Shown one piece after another: positions 58,901 to 64,000 of a stretch of 64,000 nucleotides of DNA. This stretch comes from Oscarella lobularis. Lineage: Eukaryota > Porifera > Homoscleromorpha > Homosclerophorida > Oscarellidae. The position numbers and the translations under genes are program-made. Within the stretch, counting starts at the first letter, position 1. Every line of letters starts with the position of its first letter. Location: contig NC_089176.1 in assembly GCF_947507565.1 (NCBI RefSeq), positions 1,488,001-1,552,000 on the forward strand. The letters run 5' to 3'. The notes under the pieces were generated by a model. It ran no database searches, was not told the DNA's origin, and was given only the letters and a program-made list of their open reading frames with translations.

Positions 58901-61900
58901 GATTTCTAATTTTAGCTACAAGCTTCCTTGTATGACTGACCACGCAATGTCAAACGGAGGCACTTCCCATTAACTCTTTTGGGTAATTTCGTGGCTGCAA
59001 TGGATTCTAATATCAGTTCCATAAGAGTATGTGCATGAGAAACATTCAGCATTTTTTGATGAACTAGTTATGAGTTAATTTTTATGCTCCTTGATAGGTC
59101 ACAAATTGTAACTAATAAAGATCGCTTTACCATAATAATTTTAAATTAAAGGACTGAATATCCGTGCATAGAGAGTAGCAAAAAAACGCCGTGAATGTTT
59201 GTGAATTTATAGGTAAAGTTATGCTTCGTAATAACGACGCGCAAATTTACCCACACCCTTGGGTAGGCTTGCTGGGGGCTCACGCATGCACATCATCAAA
59301 CCAAGGCGGCTAATAATTCAAATTCACAAAAATATGTTGCAATTAATCTTTAATGAGGTTTACGTAGCCGTTAACACAGGATTGGCATAGCCTTTGGACG
59401 TGTTCAGAAAGAACTTTCGAATAGGTAAGCAAGCACCTCCCGGCTTATTCACAGTGCCTTCTAAAGCGTTATCGCAACACTAAAAGTTGGTGACTCTACA
59501 ACACTGCGCCTAAGGTTACTTTGAGCCAAAGCTAAGGTTAGAATAGTTGCAGTGACTGTAACCTCGAAATTGTGTTAGCACAGCACCTTCAGTTTTAACA
59601 GTGTAAGGTAATTTATTTAGAAATGCAGATCATCTCTGTTTACGGTAAAGAAAGCGCTGACACTAGACGCTACTTGCCTCAATGCAGAATTAAAAGTCTT
59701 GTATTTGAGTTACCTTTCTTTTCTTTTAGAACGAATGGCACTTTGCTTTCCTCTGACTGGTCTAAGTATCCGATGACGTACGATGTGACGCCCGACATCA
59801 AGCTCTACGTTAAACCAAGACGATCGGGCGGCTCCGTCGTTGATCTCGTCTTCCAATTCTCTTCTGGTGTCGTTTATTCGGTTCACGTGCGATACTCCGG
59901 AGGAATTGGCCGACAGTACGTGGATACGGAGTTTGGCATAACACCCGCGTTTTATAATGCGACTGAAGGCCTCTGCGGCATCATGGACAACGATGTGAGA
60001 AACGATTTTACTGGACCCGCCGGTAAAATCTATTCCAAACCAAAAGATTTCGGCGATTCTTGTATGGAGAATTTTTGAGTGTTTATCCTTCGTTGATGCG
60101 TTTTTTTGTTAGGGAAAGTGAAAGGCAGCGGGAAATGGACTCGCGAGTGGTCCTGGCTCAACTCGAATTTTCATCCAAATGACCCAATGGACGGCGCCTA
60201 TACAAACCCGTTTCATGTTGGGGGCGGAAGCGTTGGCCAGTTGCCTGCTAATGACAAGAAGGCAAGGTTATAAGAATTTGTTAACTGGGATGTGACTCGT
60301 CGTCGATCAGGTCGCCGAAGACAAATGCAAAGCTCTTGGCCTTGCCGGCGCTCTTTTGCAGGGCTGCATTTTAGATCGAGGTCTAACAGGCGATGACGAT
60401 ATGCTACAGGCACCCATTCTTCACCAAGGTAAGAAAGACTTTTTGTCTTGCGTTTTAAGTCACACTATCATTTCTTAGGCAAGTGTCCAAATCAGTGTTC
60501 TAATCGTGGTTCCTGTATTAACGGAAAGTGTCAATGCGTCGGTACTTGGTCTGGAGACGATTGCAATACCGGTTGCTCTAATATGCGACAACGATAAACG
60601 CATTATTTTCAGTGTTCACGTATAGGTGGCTGTGTTAACTGTCCGGCAAACAGTCAGTGCATAAACGGATTTTGCGAATGCAATGTTGGATACTACGGAA
60701 AGAAATGCGACCAAGGTATTCTGTCACATAGCAAAGGCGTTGTACGAACATTGTCTGATGCTCATAGCTTTGTGCACCGGCGTGAGAGACTGTTCCGCGC
60801 ACGGCAGCTGCATTAAACCGGATGTATGCAGCTGTAATCCAGGCTACACTGGAGCGGACTGCCGCAGGAAAGCCGTTTGTTTGCACGGCTGTTCTGGTAG
60901 TGGAATCTGTCTGGGAAACGAAAAGTGCCTGTGCAACGTTGACTGGACTGGAAGCAAGTGCGATGTGCGTTCTTGTGAAAGTCTGCAGTTTTGTTCAGGT
61001 AAATGTAGTTGGAAGATAAAAAAATACTGGCTTAGAAATTCTTTTTTGGTCAAGGTAATGGCAAGTGCCTGAATGGGACATGCGAATGCTTGCCAGGATG
61101 GGAGGGTTCCGCATGTGACCAGTACTCTTGCGACGATCTCAATGACTGTAACGGCAACGGGGACTGCACAAACGACAGTGTCTGTTCCTGCTACGCCGGC
61201 TTCACTGGGCCGGCGTGCACGCTGAAGACCGTCTGTCCTTCGGTGTCCAACTGCAGTGGAAACGGAATTTGTCTGAACGAAACAAAGTGTCAATGCTACA
61301 GCGGCTACTACGGTGACACGTGTGAAAAGTTTGAATGCACAAAGGGTTGCTCGGGACGCGGAACTTGCGAAGCGCCGGAGACCTGCTCATGCATTCTGGG
61401 CTGGACCGGCTTTGATTGTTCAACGCCATCGTGCGAACAGCTGCACTACTGCTCAGGTTTTATAATCTTAGAGAAAGCTTTCTTGATTTACCGTTATAGC
61501 ATTTGCCTTTACGTAGGACACGGGCGGTGTGCTGGAGTGAATTATTGCGAATGCGACGACAATTGGACGGGAACTCTGTGCAATATTTTCACGTGCAATT
61601 CGAATAATCGTAGTGGAAACTGTTCCCACCACGGAAATTGTTCGACACCCGGTCAGTGTTCTTGCGATAAGGACTATTGTGGAAACGATTGCGAGTATAA
61701 AAGTAAGTCTCGGCACGTGTGCATCTAATGCTTTTGCGAATAATCAACGATTTTTGCATAAGTCCGCGACGAGTGCCGATTATCGAATCCGTGTAGCCAC
61801 ATTTGCACCGATACGTGCGAGTCGTTCAGGTGCTCTTGCCCCGACGGTTATCAGTTGGGACAAAACGAAAGGACGTGCACGGGTCTGCATTAGCTTTATT

Positions 61901-63338
61901 GGCGTTGTGTAATTTGATCGAGTCTATTTATGTCATAGACATCGACGAATGCGATAGCAAAGCCTATTCGTTTCGACTCAACAACTGCGAGCAGATGTGC
62001 GTTAACACGATGGGTTCATACAACTGCCGTTGTAAGAAGGGCTACTCTCTCGCCAAAGACAAAATCTCGTGCCAGGGTACGATTTCACCTGGCAAAGTAC
62101 GTACCACTGATGTAAAGATTTTTTGTTTCAGATACTGACGAATGCAGTGACGGCTCTCACAACTGCGAACAGCTATGCAAGAACACAATATCGTCGTTTA
62201 TCTGCCTCTGTAGGCCCGGCTTTGTCCTCGGCAAGGACGGCGTTTCCTGCATTGGTATGCTCTCTTTTAATTCTATTACAAAACGTGAAGCTATGTTCTT
62301 ATTCGAATCAGATGTGAACGAATGCGGCCTAGACACCCACGACTGTGATCAGATTTGTCTAAATAACGAAGGATCGTATTCTTGTGGCTGTGAATCAGAC
62401 TACCTTCTCGCCGCGGATAAAAAGTCGTGCGATGGTAAGTCATTCAAACGTAGATATTGCCTTCAACGAGAACAATCTAGAACCCCCGACTGCCGCTGAT
62501 CAGCTTGTTGCGGACGGCCTAGTCAACGTTACGTTGCGAAATAAGACGGAAGATGAGGTGCAGTCCGCCTGTTTAGGATTGCTTTTCTATAGTTGACAGA
62601 GTCTCTTTGCAGTTTATGGAGCTTAAGAAGAACTTCTCAAAACGCGTCAAAGATGCGGCGAATAAGTTCTGTCCTGGCTCGTTAGTGCCGGTTGAAGATT
62701 GCTCGTTGTACGTCGTTCAAACGTATAATTTAATTTTTCACACGACGCGTTCTTGTTTGAAGGGACGATTATCTGCTGTTTGTTCACATCTACGACTACG
62801 CTTTCTTTGAGGGAGACGTGGTCGTCGTTTTCTACGTCATGGTTTACGGCACGAAAACGTTTCACATTGAAGTTCTACCCGCTCATGTGCTCGCAGATAT
62901 TGTGGAAGAAAATAAGCAAGACTTCGATGAAGAAATGGTCGATATCGGACCATTTTATGTTGCACTGGTTGGAGGAACTTTCCAGCCGACTGAAATTTCT
63001 CCAACAAATGAAAAAACCACCACCAGTAGCAGCAGCCATTTTTTTACGTCAGCGGTTTTTGCTGCTGTCGTTGCTTCGTCCGTTGGAGCTATTTCACTTC
63101 TGATTCTCATTTTTATCACGGTTTGGTACTGTTTTCTAAAGAGGTACGGTCGAATGCGTCTATATTCTTCACGTTATCTGCTCACCTTTTGTTTGCTTGT
63201 AGTAAATCAAAAGCACCCCATTCCAGCTCTGGTCATGGTCGGAAAGGAAACTTTGATGTAGGCGAAATGCCATCGTTTAGTCAGTCTGGCCACGTGAGAG
63301 GAATGGCAGTAGCTAATCCGGTTTTTCAAATGGAGTAG
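52999..63338 (+). CDS. Mosaic surface protein: LDLa, IgGFc-binding, EGF, PSI, PLA2-like, vWD, EGFs, TM
   Basis: Signal peptide [16 protein letters not shown]; an LDLa repeat ending [10 protein letters not shown]; an IgGFc-binding-protein N-terminal domain in one long exon (53,461-54,729; [23 protein letters not shown]-type core); a Ca-binding EGF (DVNECAT) and two more EGFs; a PSI module ([10 protein letters not shown]); a Pro/Thr/Gly linker; a PLA2-like domain (55,841-56,302); EGFs; a vWD domain ([12 protein letters not shown] to GLCGIMDND); about nine EGF modules (60.5-61.7 kb); four EGF-CA-type modules (DIDEC, DTDEC, DVNEC); a membrane-proximal domain not recognised; one membrane helix ([16 protein letters not shown]) and a short tail ending VANPVFQME. 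Junctions at 54,730, 55,841, 56,363 and 56,690 agree in phase 1, supporting a single gene. It is predicted to recognise or organise extracellular ligands; no vertebrate orthologue is recognised. Confidence 0.82.
55841..56302 (+). other. Phospholipase-A2-like domain with Lys at the Asp49 position
   Basis: One exon carries [13 protein letters not shown] (calcium-loop region), [20 protein letters not shown] (active-site helix) and [14 protein letters not shown] (second helix). By family alignment His48, Tyr52 and Asp99 are kept, but Asp49, which holds calcium, is Lys, and the loop glycines after YGCWC are changed. The same Asp49-to-Lys change marks known non-catalytic PLA2 homologues. It is therefore probably a binding rather than a hydrolytic domain (inference). 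Confidence 0.8.
57535..58870. repeat. Intronic tandem array of ~102-113-bp units
   Basis: About ten units plus two degenerate ones, each with CCGATCTAACCCGTCTGC, TGTGACGTGGCGGATCGC and CATGCTAGTTAGGCT. Nine units keep TGACGTGGCGG exactly. From about 57,720 to 58,430 two unit types alternate (GAACAGAAAAA and CCAAAGAAACACC versions), giving a higher-order period near 213 bp. CTGGAGC at one side and GCTCCAG at the other form a short hairpin in each unit. Confidence 0.9.
58871..59729 (+). other. Rest of the vWD-splitting intron
   Basis: AT-rich, no ORF with domain content; ends at the polypyrimidine tract TTTCTTTTCTTTTAG. Confidence 0.5.
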
Positions 63339-64000
63339 GCTTCCGAGAAAGGACCCGTTGTCAATGTTTCAGTGTTATGATTATGTCTTCTCTTGACTGC
63401 TATCCTTATTTGTTCTTTCTAGTTGTTCTTTCTTAGTTGTCTTGTCACAGTTATAAAAATTGGTTTTTGCTGGTGAGCGCGTCAGAATTAGAAGAGGTTG
63501 GAGGGAGAGATAATTATTCCACCTCCTACCTAATCTACACACATACGGGAGTCCACGAACAAAATAGCAAGCGAGAAGAAGAGCTTCGGCGTCTGAAATG
63601 AAGACCCAAGAAGTCGATTTCTGCTTTTGCAGTGTCTCGTCTTCATCTGCTGGCGGCGACGGATTTCCTCCTTCGCCAAGACGCATTGCTGCTGTCCGTT
63701 TTCTTCTCTCGAAGCGGCTTTGCCGCCGTGCGTCTATTCTATAGCTGGTATACTCAGCTGCTTCGCATTGCAGTGCATTGTCTGATCGATCGCTAGATCT
63801 AACAATGTGTACGTAGCAGACGCACGTCTCGGATTCTCGGATCAATCACCTAATTTTCACTCGTCATTTAGGTTGCATCCAACCGTGCGTTGCGCTGAAC
63901 TCTTCTTCGGTGCGACTACCGATAAATCACACGATGATCAGTTTTTGATCAATCGGTCATGAACTGGCAAATGTTTCTGCATCTGTAGCCGGATAGCTGC
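63339..64000. other. Right-edge flank, no supported gene
   Basis: A minus-strand ORF (63,381-63,845) contains GGNPSPPADED but no recognisable domain; it could be a first exon of a gene overlapping this flank, at low confidence. Confidence 0.3.

Larger units (their letters stand above)
56595..60080 (+). other. Split vWD domain
   Basis: The first part lies in 56,595-56,629 and 56,691-56,915 ([17 protein letters not shown]). The second part is at 59,730-60,078 ([26 protein letters not shown]). A donor at 56,916 (phase 2) fits the acceptor at 59,729 and would close the domain; other donors are possible. The intron is about 2.8 kb. Confidence 0.75.

Noticed and set aside
63381-63690. Minus-strand ORF with NPSPPAD, like the start of SAAL1
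   Set aside because: Only this short motif is shared; the following SAAL1 signature (IGDTVYSKRW) is absent.

Overview
This is a compact eukaryotic genome with metazoan content. Intron-rich genes with introns of about 45-60 nt and canonical GT..AG ends sit beside a homeobox gene, an Ig-domain receptor tyrosine kinase (RTK), and SRCR, thrombospondin-1 (TSP1), EGF and von Willebrand D (vWD) proteins. That mix, with close gene packing on both strands, best fits an early-branching animal, most likely a sponge. The lineage is inference; nothing here was searched against a database.

Layout. (i) 1-11,756, minus: most of a giant RNF213/mysterin gene whose 3' end (RING and C-terminus) lies off the left edge. 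Its N-terminus carries two SAM domains and an SH3 domain, spliced in frame to the usual CBM20-like module and AAA+ core. (ii) 11.8-20.4 kb: mostly non-coding, with a short pogo/Tigger-like MITE, a small ORF, a homeobox gene and a leucine-rich-repeat gene. (iii) 20.4-31 kb: a dynamin-like GTPase fused to a protein kinase, a secreted multi-TSP1 protein behind a duplicated TATA promoter, a second broken copy of the GTPase-kinase 3' end, and an SRCR membrane protein. (iv) 31.4-37.6 kb: an Ig-rich RTK with two YVPM tail motifs and a serine carboxypeptidase. (v) 37.7-47.2 kb: a tandem duplication of a beta-propeller gene, triokinase (TKFC) and the 5' end of an amidase. The left copy has a wrecked kinase and a deletion that joins it to an amidase relic; the right copy keeps a complete kinase and the amidase. 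(vi) 47.6-52.5 kb: DPH7, an intronless iduronate-2-sulfatase-like gene and SAAL1. (vii) 53-63.3 kb: a single-pass surface protein combining LDLa, IgGFc-binding, EGF, PSI, a phospholipase-A2-like domain with Lys at the Asp49 position, vWD and many EGFs. Its vWD domain is split by a 2.8-kb intron filled with a ~110-bp tandem repeat.

Together the window is rich in innate-immune and surface-recognition genes (mysterin, SRCR, TSP1, IgGFc-binding, Ig-RTK, GTPase-kinase) mixed with housekeeping enzymes. No RNA genes, CRISPR arrays or prokaryotic operons were seen. Exon junctions were read by eye from frame and splice phase and need transcript evidence; uncertain starts are marked.
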